From NCBI RefSeq assembly GCF_000311785.1, contig NZ_HE978539.1, positions 278,345 through 328,781 on the forward strand: a DNA stretch of 50,437 nucleotides. The letters run 5' to 3'. The stretch comes from Brevibacillus massiliensis (GTDB taxonomy: Bacteria; Bacillota; Bacilli; Brevibacillales; Brevibacillaceae). Position 1 is the first letter of the stretch. Each line of letters starts with the position of its first letter. The position numbers and the translations under genes were made by a program. Below the pieces are notes generated by a model. It saw only the letters and a list, made by a program, of their open reading frames with translations. It was not told the DNA's origin and ran no database searches. This document shows positions 11,197 through 20,141 of this stretch, piece after piece.

Positions 11197-12699
11197 TTAA
11201 AAGTCATAGCGAATCGGCCGATTTCGCAGCGGTTTTACCCGTATTTTTGGGGTGCGCAGGCTTGGGATTCTAAGCGCGATTTTTCCCGATTTGGCATCCA
11301 GCATTCGCCCGTTTTCCATCCAACGCTTCTCCACTTCCGCTGAAGCTTCGATCCATTCCACATCCATTTTGTGCCCAATTTCGACCCAGCGGCTATCGGC
11401 GTAATTGCTCAGATCCAGCCAGCGATTGTCCATCCAGGAGAGAAGCTGTGACTTTTGCTTTTTTTCCAAAAACTCTTTATCGCGCAGATAGGTGACGGCC
11501 GCTTTCAACCGATCGTATTCGGCTGCTACCTTGGCCAGCATCTCTTTTCTGGTCTCGATCAGCTCTTTTTCTTCTTCCTCGTACTGGTTCCATACGTTAT
11601 CTATCGCTTGCTGCATCCAGCTGCTGTTTTCCTTGTACAAATCGTTCAAGTATTGCTTGAATACATTTTCCAGCGCGGTTTTATCCTTGACCGTGGCGTA
11701 GGTACCGCCGCCTGCCTCGGCAACAGCTTTCAACTGGCGCTGGGCTTCATCATTCACGTCAAAACCGATCAGATTGATCACAGCTTTCATCTCGGACTGA
11801 TGGAGCGCCTTGGCCGCCTCAACCGGATTGCCGCCGCACGTCTCAATTCCATCGGTTACGAGGTAAATGATATTTTCCACGCCTTCGCTGTGGGAGTTTT
11901 TCAGATCTTCCCGCGCCGCTTCCAGAGCAGTGGCAATTCCTGTCCAGCCTTTTGGGCCAAATTGCTGAAGCGAACCTTGGAAACGGTTGGGGTCGTAGCT
12001 GCTTAAGGGATAGACCAATTCTGTTTGTGCACACGAGAGCGCTTTGTCTTGATCAGATCCTGAGCCCTTATGTCCAAATACTCGAAGTCCTACATGGGAG
12101 TGCATGGGGATGCTCTCCAGGAAACCCTGAATCGATTTTTTCGCCAGATCCATCTTGACGCCGCCGTCCACCTTTTCCGCCATGCTTCCGCTCGCATCCA
12201 ATATCACTTCGATATTTGCCTTAGGCGTTGTCTGCGGCACAGAAGCCGGGTCGGCAGGGTCGATGGAGAGCAGGGCTTGCCTGTAATTTACCTGCTCAAG
12301 CCGATCAAATGTATTTTTTTCCTGCTGGTAATTTTCGCCGAACAGATGCAAGAGACGGGCGTAAACCTCCTCGGCGGTCAGATCCTTCGACAGCTTATCC
12401 AGCTCGGCTTGCACGGCTGATTCTTCATAACTGCTTCCTGCATAACGCCCGGCTGCTTCTTGGTAAGCAAGGATCTCTTCTAGTGTAGTGGGAGGTTTGG
12501 GCAGTGCGGCTGCTGCGCTTTCCGCTGCTGATGATTCAAAGGAGGCTGGTGCTTTTGCTGTATCAGCGGTTGTTTCTTGCTCTGCCTGGCTTGAGGTTGC
12601 TTGGTCTTCGTTTGCTCCCGGAACGGCCTCGCTGCAGCCTGATGCCGAGAGAAGAAGCGTTGTGATCAGGAATAGGATGGGCAGCTTCCTTTTTAACAT
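11197..12699 (-). CDS. Von Willebrand factor A domain lipoprotein
   Basis: A 500-residue exported lipoprotein with signal peptide and lipobox LSAS-GC (lipidated Cys22). A low-complexity Ser/Ala/Glu linker follows to about residue 68. A VWA domain spans about 162-370 with an intact metal site: DASGS at 168-172, the threonine in GWTGIATALEAA, and TDGIETCGG. The C-terminal 120 residues are charged and Trp-rich, predicted helical, with repeats of the WxD/WxE type (SWMDNRWLDLS, RWVEIGHKMD, EWIEASAE, RWMENGRMLD). VWA lipoproteins usually bind proteins or metal at the surface; the partner is unknown. The gene stands alone and is preceded by TGGAGGAAA. Confidence 0.8.
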   Translation of the reverse strand: MLKRKLPILFLITTLLLSASGCSEAVPGANEDQATSSQAEQETTADTAKAPASFESSAAESAAAALPKPPTTLEEILAYQEAAGRYAGSSYEESAVQAELDKLSKDLTAEEVYARLLHLFGENYQQEKNTFDRLEQVNYRQALLSIDPADPASVPQTTPKANIEVILDASGSMAEKVDGGVKMDLAKKSIQGFLESIPMHSHVGLRVFGHKGSGSDQDKALSCAQTELVYPLSSYDPNRFQGSLQQFGPKGWTGIATALEAAREDLKNSHSEGVENIIYLVTDGIETCGGNPVEAAKALHQSEMKAVINLIGFDVNDEAQRQLKAVAEAGGGTYATVKDKTALENVFKQYLNDLYKENSSWMQQAIDNVWNQYEEEEKELIETRKEMLAKVAAEYDRLKAAVTYLRDKEFLEKKQKSQLLSWMDNRWLDLSNYADSRWVEIGHKMDVEWIEASAEVEKRWMENGRMLDAKSGKIALRIPSLRTPKIRVKPLRNRPIRYDF

Positions 12700-12857
12700 A
12701 GATTTCCTCCATTGGCATAATTCATTATAATCTAAATATAGCGATGGACCGGGAAGAAGAGTATAGTAAATTGGGGTTATTTGAAAATGTTGGAATAGGA
12801 ATAATTACCCATTTTCCGAACGAACGGTCAGCTTTTCCTGGCGGTTCTTTTTTCGTC

Positions 12858-12921
12858 TTTACATGTAATTTACACCCCTTAACCCCAACTTAATCTCTCC
12901 TTCATACCACTGCCTTATAGT
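12858..12921 (+). promoter_or_regulatory. Candidate PhoP box and promoter of the first importer operon
   Basis: Four TT-A-A units occur in a row: TTTACA (12858), TTTACA (12869), TTAACC (12879) and TTAATC (12890), with 10-11 bp steps. This matches the Bacillus PhoP pattern of TTAACA-like direct repeats about 11 bp apart. A -10-like TATAGT lies at 12916-12921, 20 bp after the last unit, the usual arrangement for PhoP-activated promoters with a weak -35. Regulation by phosphate starvation is inferred from this and from the second copy at 18080. Confidence 0.6.
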
Positions 12922-12965
12922 GAAGGTGTCAGACGAATCTATCATGTGGAGAGTGGGATGCGAAA

Positions 12966-14291
12966 ATGGCAATGTGGAGAAAGATTGCGCTTACCTCGTG
13001 TGTCGGCCTGAGCCTGGTACTTGCGGGCTGCGGCGGCGGGTCTGAGACGAGCTCTTCCGGGGGGACGGCGGCGGCCGTGCCTTCCGAGCCGATTACGATT
13101 GAATACTGGCATGTCAATTCGCAAGATTTTGGCGGCGAAGGGGTTAAAGAGCTGGTCAAAAGGTTTAACGAACTCCACACGGACATCCAAGTCTTGGAAA
13201 AATACCAACCCGGCAATTACGCCGGACTGCTGCAAAAGGCACAGGCGGCGATCAGCGGCAATCATCCGCCTGATGTGGCGCAGGTCGGGTACAATTTCAT
13301 CTCCTATGTGACGGAGAATGTGCCCTATACACCGGTAGAAGAAGTGGCCAAACAGGACGCCAAAGAGCCGAACTTTATTCAAGACAACTTCCTTCCCAAC
13401 ATCCTCGAATTGGGACAGACCAAAGACGGGAAAGTAGTCGGGCTGCCCTACTCCGTGAGCAACCCTGTGATGTACTACAATGCCGATCTGTTAAAGCAAG
13501 TCGGCTGGGACGCGGATCAACCGCCGAAAACGTGGGAGGAAGTACAGAAGCTGAGCGAGCTGGTCCGGGACAAGACGGGAAACTACGGACTGTACATCCA
13601 GGAACCGCCCGACAACTGGGCACAGTACGCCCTGGCCAAGTCAAACGGCGGAGAGTGGCTGACCAGCGAAAACGGAACGCCCAAAGCAGCATTCGACTCC
13701 CCCGAGACGGTCGAAACCTTCCAAATGATCGGGGATATGGTCAAAGACAAACGGGCGCTGCACGCGAAATGGGAAGAGGGCCTGCAAGCTTTTTCGAGCG
13801 GCAAGGTAGCGATGGTCATCACGACGATCGCCAAGCGGGAGAGCTTGCAGCAGCAGAGCAAATTTGACCTGCGCACCGCTTTGTTCCCGACGTTTGGCGA
13901 GAAAAAGCGGAGTGTCCCGGCGGGTGGAAACGCCTTGTTCATTTTCTCCAAAGATCCGAAGAAACAAGCGGCCGCCTGGGAGTTTATCAAATTTATGGAA
14001 TCACCTGAATCGCTTGCCGTTTGGACAAAGGCGACCGGCTACCTGCCGCCGCGCAAGGGTGTGGCGGAAGACCCCAATGGACTGAAGCCGTTCCTGGAGA
14101 CAAATCCGCTGATGAAGCCGGCGCTGGAACAGATGGCTGACGTGATTCCCTGGGTCAACTTCCCCGGCCCCAGCGGGCTGCAGGCGGAGCAGGCTCTGAT
14201 CGACGCCCGCGACGAGATCCTGTCCGGCACTTCGGATGCACAGGCCGCGATCAAAAAGGCGGTAGACAAGGTAAATAAACTGATCCAATAA
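12966..14291 (+). CDS. ABC transporter solute-binding lipoprotein (family 1, UgpB-like)
   Basis: A 441-residue lipoprotein with lipobox LVLA-GC (Cys22) and a family 1 solute-binding fold. Family segments include ITIEYWHVNSQDFGGEGVKELVKRFNE cut short at its end, GLPYSVSNPVMYYNADLLK, and late FPGPSGLQAEQALIDARDEIL. It captures a sugar-like or glycerol-phosphate-like ligand outside the membrane for the permeases encoded at 15107 and 15984. Similarity to UgpB is judged from overall layout, not from binding-site residues. ATG 12966 has only a loose ribosome-binding site (GGAGAG); ATG 12972 is an alternative. Confidence 0.85.
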   Translation: MAMWRKIALTSCVGLSLVLAGCGGGSETSSSGGTAAAVPSEPITIEYWHVNSQDFGGEGVKELVKRFNELHTDIQVLEKYQPGNYAGLLQKAQAAISGNHPPDVAQVGYNFISYVTENVPYTPVEEVAKQDAKEPNFIQDNFLPNILELGQTKDGKVVGLPYSVSNPVMYYNADLLKQVGWDADQPPKTWEEVQKLSELVRDKTGNYGLYIQEPPDNWAQYALAKSNGGEWLTSENGTPKAAFDSPETVETFQMIGDMVKDKRALHAKWEEGLQAFSSGKVAMVITTIAKRESLQQQSKFDLRTALFPTFGEKKRSVPAGGNALFIFSKDPKKQAAAWEFIKFMESPESLAVWTKATGYLPPRKGVAEDPNGLKPFLETNPLMKPALEQMADVIPWVNFPGPSGLQAEQALIDARDEILSGTSDAQAAIKKAVDKVNKLIQ

Positions 14292-14315
14292 CATGGCGAA
14301 AGAGGGGTAATGAAG

Positions 14316-15110
14316 ATGAAGCTGTTTATCAATCTGCTGCCTTACATGCCCAATATTGACGAGGCGAACGAACTGCTGGACCAGTGGCAGGGAGGAATCG
14401 AAATCTCGATGGACGGTCCCAACTGGCGGGAGCCTGTGGAGTGGGATCGCGAATACTTCCGCTTTGAACGGCACGCGGGCCCGGTCAGTGTGCACTCGCC
14501 GATCTGGGAGTTAAATCTGGCCACCCCCCGGTTTGAAGTCATCCGCACCTATTCCTACGAGGTGTACAAACAATGCCTGGAGTGGTCCGCGCGCATCGGG
14601 GCCGAGCAGATGACGATTCATCCCAATTTGTACTGCACCCCCTCGTTCTTGCGGTACGAGTCCCAGCAGTACGCCAAGGAAAACCTGATGAGGCTGGGAG
14701 AAAAAGCGCAGAGTCTGGGTGTGGACCTGGCCGTGGAAAACGTCGGCTTCGGCAGCTTCGCCTTGTTTACCCAAGAGGAATTTGTCCAGCTGTTCCAGGA
14801 GATTCCGAATATCAAAGCATTGGTCGACGTGGGGCACGCCCACATCAACGGTTGGGATACCCCGGCCGTCATCCGCGAACTAGGCGAGAAGCTCTGTGCG
14901 GTCCACCTGCACGACAACGACGGAAAAGGTGACCTGCACCTGCCGGTAGGCAAAGGCGGGATTGACTGGCAGCCGATCTGGGAAGCGCTGCGCAGCCTTG
15001 GGCACCCGTACCGGGCCATTCTGGAATACGTGGAGGGGACGGCGACTGACGTCGTGTTGGCAGATGCAGCGGACATCGCCAATGAGCTCAAGGGGCTGCC
15101 GGCACAATGA
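14316..15110 (+). CDS. Sugar phosphate isomerase/epimerase-like TIM barrel (AP endonuclease 2 superfamily)
   Basis: A 264-residue cytoplasmic enzyme of the xylose isomerase-like TIM-barrel family (PF01261). Metal-binding motifs are visible in order: the His of MTIHPNLY, the Glu of LAVENVGFG, VDVGHAHING, AVHLHDNDG, the His of DLHLPVGKGGIDW, and the Glu of ILEYVEG. Members include isomerases, epimerases and phosphodiesterase-like hydrolases. Lying between the binding protein and the permeases of an importer with a PhoP-type promoter, it probably processes the imported compound. ATG 14316 is chosen because GAGGGG lies eight bases upstream; ATG 14310 would be only two bases from it. Its stop overlaps the next start (ATGA). 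Confidence 0.75.
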   Translation: MKLFINLLPYMPNIDEANELLDQWQGGIEISMDGPNWREPVEWDREYFRFERHAGPVSVHSPIWELNLATPRFEVIRTYSYEVYKQCLEWSARIGAEQMTIHPNLYCTPSFLRYESQQYAKENLMRLGEKAQSLGVDLAVENVGFGSFALFTQEEFVQLFQEIPNIKALVDVGHAHINGWDTPAVIRELGEKLCAVHLHDNDGKGDLHLPVGKGGIDWQPIWEALRSLGHPYRAILEYVEGTATDVVLADAADIANELKGLPAQ

Positions 15111-15994
15111 ACCGCATGTGGAGGCAGGTGAGGCCGTACGCCTACATTTTGCCGGCATTGCTCCCGCTGCTCGTCTTCGTCTATTATCCGCTGGTACAAT
15201 CCGTGCAGATCAGCTTTCTGGAGTGGAACATGGTCAGCCCCAACCCAAAATGGGTGGGGTTGGCCAATTATCGCGACCTGCTTGCCAGTGATGAGTTTTG
15301 GCTCTCGGTCAAAAATACGGGATTTTACGCGGTCTTTTTTCTGGTCACGCTGTTTGCCGCTCCCTTTCTGGCGGCATTCGGCGTCACGCGGGTCAATTCG
15401 CGCTGGTCGGCTTTTTACAAAAGCGCGCTGTTCGCTCCGACCGTCCTGTCGCTTGCGGTTGCCAGCATTCTGTTTCTGTGGCTGTTAAACCCGGTGATAG
15501 GCGTTGTCAACCATCTGCTCAGCTTGGCAGGATTGCCTGGCGTCAACTGGCTGAGCGATCCGTTTTGGTCAAAATGGGCAGTGAGCATGGCCGCTTCCTG
15601 GAAGCTGTTTGGCTACAATTTCATCGTGCTTTTGGCCGGCTTGCTGGCGATCCCGCAGGAGCTCAGCGAATCGGCCCGGGTGCAGGGGCTCCGCTCCTCC
15701 TGGGGACTGATGGGCAGGATTGTCATTCCGCTGATGTCGGGGACGCTGATCTACGTCTTTGTCACGGCGATTGTCGTGGGAATTCAATCCGTATTTGTGC
15801 CGGTAGAAATGCTGACCGGCGGCGGGCCCAACCAGGCGACGACCAATCTGGTTTTTCTCGTCTACCAGTACGGGTTTCAGTTCTTTAAAAGCGGTCTGGC
15901 GTCGGCGACTGCCATCGTGACTTTCCTGGCGTTTTTGCTGTTGATCGTCGTACAGGCGCTGGTGATGGATCGGAGGGCCTACTATGAAAATTAA
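15107..15994 (+). CDS. ABC transporter permease, UgpA/MalF type
   Basis: A 295-residue inner-membrane permease with six predicted membrane segments, the first at about residues 13-33 (YILPALLPLLVFVYYPL). The coupling-helix EAA motif is ELSESARVQGLRSSWGLMGRIVIP, shown here as the segment around residues 185-205. GGGPNQATTNLVFLVYQYGF is typical of UgpA/MalF-like subunits. It is translationally coupled on both sides: ATGA with the TIM-barrel gene and an 11-bp overlap with the second permease. It pairs with the product of 15984. Confidence 0.88.
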   Translation: MNRMWRQVRPYAYILPALLPLLVFVYYPLVQSVQISFLEWNMVSPNPKWVGLANYRDLLASDEFWLSVKNTGFYAVFFLVTLFAAPFLAAFGVTRVNSRWSAFYKSALFAPTVLSLAVASILFLWLLNPVIGVVNHLLSLAGLPGVNWLSDPFWSKWAVSMAASWKLFGYNFIVLLAGLLAIPQELSESARVQGLRSSWGLMGRIVIPLMSGTLIYVFVTAIVVGIQSVFVPVEMLTGGGPNQATTNLVFLVYQYGFQFFKSGLASATAIVTFLAFLLLIVVQALVMDRRAYYEN

Positions 15995-16802
15995 AGTCAG
16001 CGGCTGGAACCTGCTGCTTTTCATCTGCCTCTTGCTCAGTTTTTTTCCGCTGGTCTGGATGATCAGCACGACGTTTAAACAGGCGGATCAAATCTTCAGC
16101 GAATTTCTCAATCCCTTGCCGCGCCCGTTTACCTGGGAGAACATCAGCTACGTGCTGAACGCGGTGCCGATGGTTCGCTATTTTATCAATTCTCTGATCG
16201 TCGCTGTTCTGGTCACCGCCTTCCAGCTTGTGACCAGCATCCTTGCTGCCTACTCCTTTACACGCTTTGACTTTAAGGGTAGACAGTTCCTGTTTTACGT
16301 CGTCGTAGCCAGCATGCTCATCCCGATTCAGGTGACGATGCTGCCCAATTACCTGCTGATCAGCAAGCTGGATTGGCTCAACACGTATGCCGGTCTGGTC
16401 GCTCCCCAGCTGGCTAACGGGATGGGGGTATTTCTCTTGCGGCAGACCTTTCGGACGATCCCGCAAAGCTTGTACGAGTCGGCCCAGGTGGGCGGAGCCG
16501 CGGAATGGCAGATTCTCTGGCGCATCGCCTTCCCGGTCGTCAGGCCGACCGTGCTGGCGCTCGGCGTCATGTTCTTCATCAACGTCTGGAACGAGTACTT
16601 CTGGCCGCTGCTGGTCATCAACGACAAAGACATGCTGACGATTCCGCTCGCCCTGCAGCTGTTTATCAACTCGGAGGGGGGCAACTCCTGGGGGCCGATG
16701 ATGGCCGTCGGGACGCTGGCTTCGCTGCCTCCGCTGATCGCTTTTTTTATCGTAAACCGGCAGATCGTGAGCAGCTTCATCAGTACCGGTGTCAAAGGAT
16801 AG
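15984..16802 (+). CDS. ABC transporter permease, UgpE/MalG type
   Basis: A 272-residue permease with six predicted membrane segments. Family marks are the early FPLVWMISTTFKQADQIF, the EAA loop YESAQVGGAAEWQILWRIAFP, and WNEYFWPLLVI near residue 205. It forms the membrane channel with the 15107 product. It starts inside the previous gene, and the next gene's ribosome-binding site follows its stop directly. Confidence 0.88.
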   Translation: MKIKVSGWNLLLFICLLLSFFPLVWMISTTFKQADQIFSEFLNPLPRPFTWENISYVLNAVPMVRYFINSLIVAVLVTAFQLVTSILAAYSFTRFDFKGRQFLFYVVVASMLIPIQVTMLPNYLLISKLDWLNTYAGLVAPQLANGMGVFLLRQTFRTIPQSLYESAQVGGAAEWQILWRIAFPVVRPTVLALGVMFFINVWNEYFWPLLVINDKDMLTIPLALQLFINSEGGNSWGPMMAVGTLASLPPLIAFFIVNRQIVSSFISTGVKG

Positions 16803-16827
16803 CGTGAAAACAAGGGAGGTAGAAAAC

Positions 16828-18006
16828 GTGCAAGAGCCATGCGATATTCGCTTTTCCGCGGTCCGCAAAACTTTCGGTGCCCAGACGGTCATTCCCTCGC
16901 TTGATCTGGAGGTCAGAAGCGGGGAGAGGCTCGTGCTGCTCGGCCCGTCCGGCTGCGGCAAGTCGACGATTATGCGTTTGATCGCCGGATTGGAGCAGCC
17001 TGTGTCCGGCACGATTGCCATGGGCGGACAGATCGTCAACGGACTGGATGCCAGCGAACGGAACGTCTCGATGGTGTTCCAAAACTACGCACTGTACCCG
17101 CATATGACGGTATTTGACAACATGGCATTTTCGCTCAAGCTGCGCAAGGTGGCCAAGGCGGAGATCACAAGAAGAATCCAGGAGGCAGCAGAGAAGCTGG
17201 AGCTGGGCTCCCTGCTGCAGCGAAAACCGCGCGAGCTCTCCGGCGGGCAGCGCCAACGCGTCGCCCTGGGCCGGGCGATCGTGCAGCAGTCGTCCTACTT
17301 CTTGCTGGATGAGCCGCTGTCCAACCTGGATGCCCAACTGCGGACCAATGCCCGCAACGATTTGGTGGAACTGCACAAATCCTACCCGCGGACGATGGTG
17401 TACGTCACCCACGATCAAGTGGAGGCGATGACCATCGGCCAGCGAATCGCCGTACTGCGCCAGGGCGAGCTGCAGCAGATCGGCTCGCCGGAGGATATCT
17501 ACATGCGGCCGGCCAACCGCTTCGTCGCTGCCTTCATGGGCAATCCCCCGATGAATATCGTCCCGGTGACCGTCGGGGATCAGCAGGTGATGTTCGCCGA
17601 CGGGGGAGAGTTGGCCCTGCCCGAATCCGTGCTGTCGTCGCTTAAGCGCTGCGGGGAACAGCATGTGCTGCTGGGCATCCGCCCGGAAGCGCTGGAGCTT
17701 TGGGAGGGCGACCGGACAGTCGTCAAGCCGTTTCCCCCCAGTATCGCGATTCGCGGCGAATTCATCCGCAGCGAATACCTGGGCGCGGTGGTGATCCATC
17801 ACATCGCCGTGGGACAGCATCGCCTGCTGGTTTCTTCCGCTGCTCCGGTTCAGTTCAAGCCGCATTCCAATGTGACGCTGACGGCGTCATGCGAGCATCT
17901 GCACTTTTTTGAAGCAGCAGGGGCGGAGCAAAGAATCCCCCTGACGGTGCAGCATCTCAAACCGAAAAATCAACCCGAGCAAGTCCTGGTGATGTCGGGG
18001 CGATAA
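16828..18006 (+). CDS. ABC transporter ATP-binding protein, UgpC/MsmX type
   Basis: A 392-residue ATPase. Walker A is GPSGCGKST, the Q loop is MVFQNYALYPH, the signature is LSGGQRQRVALGRA, and Walker B is FLLDEPLSNLD with the switch His in YVTHDQVEAM. A C-terminal TOBE region (about 245-360) with GIRPEALE is typical of UgpC/MalK-type ATPases. GTG 16828 is chosen because GGGAGG lies nine bases upstream. An earlier in-frame GTG at 16789 lies inside the permease gene. It energises import by the permease pair and ends the operon at a strong terminator. Confidence 0.88.
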   Translation: MQEPCDIRFSAVRKTFGAQTVIPSLDLEVRSGERLVLLGPSGCGKSTIMRLIAGLEQPVSGTIAMGGQIVNGLDASERNVSMVFQNYALYPHMTVFDNMAFSLKLRKVAKAEITRRIQEAAEKLELGSLLQRKPRELSGGQRQRVALGRAIVQQSSYFLLDEPLSNLDAQLRTNARNDLVELHKSYPRTMVYVTHDQVEAMTIGQRIAVLRQGELQQIGSPEDIYMRPANRFVAAFMGNPPMNIVPVTVGDQQVMFADGGELALPESVLSSLKRCGEQHVLLGIRPEALELWEGDRTVVKPFPPSIAIRGEFIRSEYLGAVVIHHIAVGQHRLLVSSAAPVQFKPHSNVTLTASCEHLHFFEAAGAEQRIPLTVQHLKPKNQPEQVLVMSGR

Positions 18007-18013
18007 CTCTTGA

Positions 18014-18050
18014 AAAGCCGCGTACTGCTGCGGTCTTTTTTTTTTTTTTG
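18014..18050 (+). terminator. Intrinsic terminator of the first importer operon
   Basis: AAGCCGC pairs with GCGG-T-CTT around an eight-base loop, followed by an uninterrupted run of about 16 T residues. It ends the operon 12896-18006 before the second PhoP-box-like region. Confidence 0.85.
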
Positions 18051-18079
18051 TTAAAAATACATGTCGTGCATACATAACC

Positions 18080-18131
18080 TTTACGATTCTTTAACAGCAG
18101 GTTGATTTGGTTTTCACTTTGTTTCTTTACG
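18080..18131 (+). promoter_or_regulatory. Candidate PhoP box upstream of the second importer operon
   Basis: TTTACG (18080), TTAACA (18091), TTGATT (18102) and TTCACT (18113) recur at exact 11-bp steps, with a weaker fifth unit TCTTTA at 18124 or TTTACG at 18126. The pattern matches TTAACA-type PhoP direct repeats and repeats the arrangement at 12858. A clear -10 box is not obvious. Confidence 0.55.
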
Positions 18132-18191
18132 ATTAGTCATGTAAGGATCTTCAAATCTCACACAAACAAAAATGGTAAAGGGGAATTGTCC

Positions 18192-19286
18192 ATGAAAATG
18201 AGCAAGTTCTTGAAACGGTCTGTCGCAGTTGCAGCCTCACTCTTTTTGCTTTCAGGCTGTTCCGAAGGATCCCAGACCAATGCCTCGCTAGATACGGCCA
18301 ACTTGACTCTCGATCAGATCGTCGAGAGGGCCAAACAGGAAGGCCAGATCAATTCTGTCGGGATGCCAGATACGTGGGCCAACTGGGGAGAAACCTGGAA
18401 GAGTATTGAACAAAAATACGCTTTGAAACACTCCGACACCGACATGTCCAGTGCCGAGGAATTGGCCAAGTTTGAAGCAGAAAAGAACGATGCTACGGCT
18501 GATATTGGGGATGTGGGGATTGCCTTCGGTCCATTGGCCAAAGACAAAGGGTTGACGCTTCCCTACAAAACGTCTTACTGGAACGACATTCCTGAGTGGG
18601 CCAAGGATGATGAAGGTCACTGGGTGCTAGGTTACACAGGCACGCTTGCCTTTCTTACGGATAAGAGCAAAGTGAAAAATCCGCCAAAGTCATGGGCTGA
18701 CTTGAAGAACGGAACCTACAAGGTATCCATCGGGGACGTCATGAAGGCAAATCAGGCACAGTTTTCCGTGCTTGCGGCGGCATACGCCTTCGGCGGGGAC
18801 GAAAAAAATATCCAACCCGGCATAGACTTTTATGCAGAGCTGGCCAAAAACAAGCGGCTAAGTACGAGCGAGCCCAGCCTTGCCAACTTGGAAAAAGGCG
18901 AGATTGAAGTAGCTGTTTTATGGGATTTCAACGCGCTTGGCTACCGCGATAAAATTGACAAAAACCGCTTTGACGTCGTCATACCCGAAGAGTCCTCCGT
19001 CATGAGCGGCTACGCCACTGTCATCAACAAATACGCAAAGCATCCGCACGCTGCAATGCTTGCCCGTGAATACATCTTGTCCGATGAAGGTCAGTCAAAT
19101 CTGGCCCGTGGATACGCTCGTCCGATTCGTGCCAATGCAAAGCTTGACGACAGCGCCAAGGCCATGCTGCTGCCGGACGAGATGTACAAAAATGCCCGCC
19201 CGGTGAATGATCAGAAGGCGTGGGAAGAGACCACAAAAAAACTGCCGCAGATGTGGCAAGAGCAGGTGTTGATCCATGTCAAATAA
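18192..19286 (+). CDS. ABC transporter solute-binding lipoprotein (spermidine/Fe3+/phosphonate type)
   Basis: A 364-residue lipoprotein with lipobox FLLS-GC (Cys23). After it comes the fold of the iron/polyamine/2-aminoethylphosphonate binding proteins (SBP_bac_6/8 type), with VERAKQEGQINSVGMPDTW, then VLGYTGTLAFLTDKSKV and YATVINKYAKHPHAAMLAREY as family segments. It is a different family from the binding protein at 12966. AAAGGGG lies eight bases before ATG 18192. The downstream phosphoesterases suggest an organophosphate or phosphonate ligand; this is inference. It overlaps the next gene by 11 bp. Confidence 0.83.
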   Translation: MKMSKFLKRSVAVAASLFLLSGCSEGSQTNASLDTANLTLDQIVERAKQEGQINSVGMPDTWANWGETWKSIEQKYALKHSDTDMSSAEELAKFEAEKNDATADIGDVGIAFGPLAKDKGLTLPYKTSYWNDIPEWAKDDEGHWVLGYTGTLAFLTDKSKVKNPPKSWADLKNGTYKVSIGDVMKANQAQFSVLAAAYAFGGDEKNIQPGIDFYAELAKNKRLSTSEPSLANLEKGEIEVAVLWDFNALGYRDKIDKNRFDVVIPEESSVMSGYATVINKYAKHPHAAMLAREYILSDEGQSNLARGYARPIRANAKLDDSAKAMLLPDEMYKNARPVNDQKAWEETTKKLPQMWQEQVLIHVK

Positions 19287-20106
19287 ACTGATTTTTATCA
19301 TGTTGGACGGCTTGCGTTACGATGCAGCCGTCTCGCAAATGGGGTATATGCATCATCTGGTAGAGTACGGCAAGGCGGCGCGCTTTAAAGTGCGCTCCGA
19401 ACTGCCCAGCATGTCACGTCCTCTTTACGAAGTGCTGCTGACCGGCACTCCGGCGTGGAAAAACGGCATCACCACAAACGGCACAGTACGCTTGTCACAC
19501 GAGCAAAGCTTATTTCATCTGACGAAACAAAACGGCCTTACGAATGCAACCGCTTCGTACTACTGGGTAAGTGAATTGTACAACCGTGCACCGTTCAATC
19601 CCGACACCGATCGCATCCAACTGCATACCGATCATCCGATTCAAAATGGCATTTTCTATTGGGAAGATCATTACCCTGATTCGCATCTGTTCGCGGATGC
19701 AGCCTTTTTACTGCGTGAAGTCAAGCCGGATTTTCTGTATGTTCACTCGATGAACATCGACGACGACGGTCATCGGTTTACCAGTGATTCTGCCCAGTAC
19801 CGCAATCGGGTCATCGCTGCAGATGTATTGCTTGCCAGCGTGTTGCCCCAGTGGATGGAAGCGGGGTACCAGATTATTGTGACTGCCGACCATGGCATGA
19901 ACAGTGACGGCATGCACGGCGGGACAACCTCTGCAGACCGTGACGTCCCGCTCTTCGTCTGCAGCAGCCTGGTCGCACCGGGCGTCTATGAAGAGACGGT
20001 ACCGCAATTGCAGCTGGCGCCGCTGGCCTGCCGCCTGCTCGGCATTGCTCCGTCTGAGGCGATGCAGCCCCTGACGATCATGCCGCCACTGTCTGCCGAT
20101 TTGTAA
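19276..20106 (+). CDS. Cytoplasmic alkaline-phosphatase-superfamily phosphodiesterase/phosphonohydrolase
   Basis: A 276-residue enzyme of the nucleotide pyrophosphatase/phosphodiesterase group (PF01663), without signal peptide. The two-metal site is visible: D11 in IMLDGLRYD, a nucleophile Ser about residue 47 in LPSMSRPLYEVLLTG, the DDDGH segment near 158, TADHGMNSDG, and HGGTTS. The usual nucleophile is Thr; Ser is a variation. The family includes phosphodiesterases, pyrophosphatases and PhnA phosphonoacetate hydrolase. Its coupling to a periplasmic-type binding protein and permeases implies that the substrate is imported whole and cleaved inside. Confidence 0.8.
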   Translation: MSNKLIFIMLDGLRYDAAVSQMGYMHHLVEYGKAARFKVRSELPSMSRPLYEVLLTGTPAWKNGITTNGTVRLSHEQSLFHLTKQNGLTNATASYYWVSELYNRAPFNPDTDRIQLHTDHPIQNGIFYWEDHYPDSHLFADAAFLLREVKPDFLYVHSMNIDDDGHRFTSDSAQYRNRVIAADVLLASVLPQWMEAGYQIIVTADHGMNSDGMHGGTTSADRDVPLFVCSSLVAPGVYEETVPQLQLAPLACRLLGIAPSEAMQPLTIMPPLSADL

Positions 20107-20141
20107 CAGGACGTTTTCTTCTGGCAGGAAGGAGTGAGTGA

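Noticed and set aside
12700-12760. Promoter of the VWA lipoprotein gene
   Set aside because: A minus-strand TATAAT lies at 12729-12724, but no -35 at a suitable distance was found, so I did not list it.
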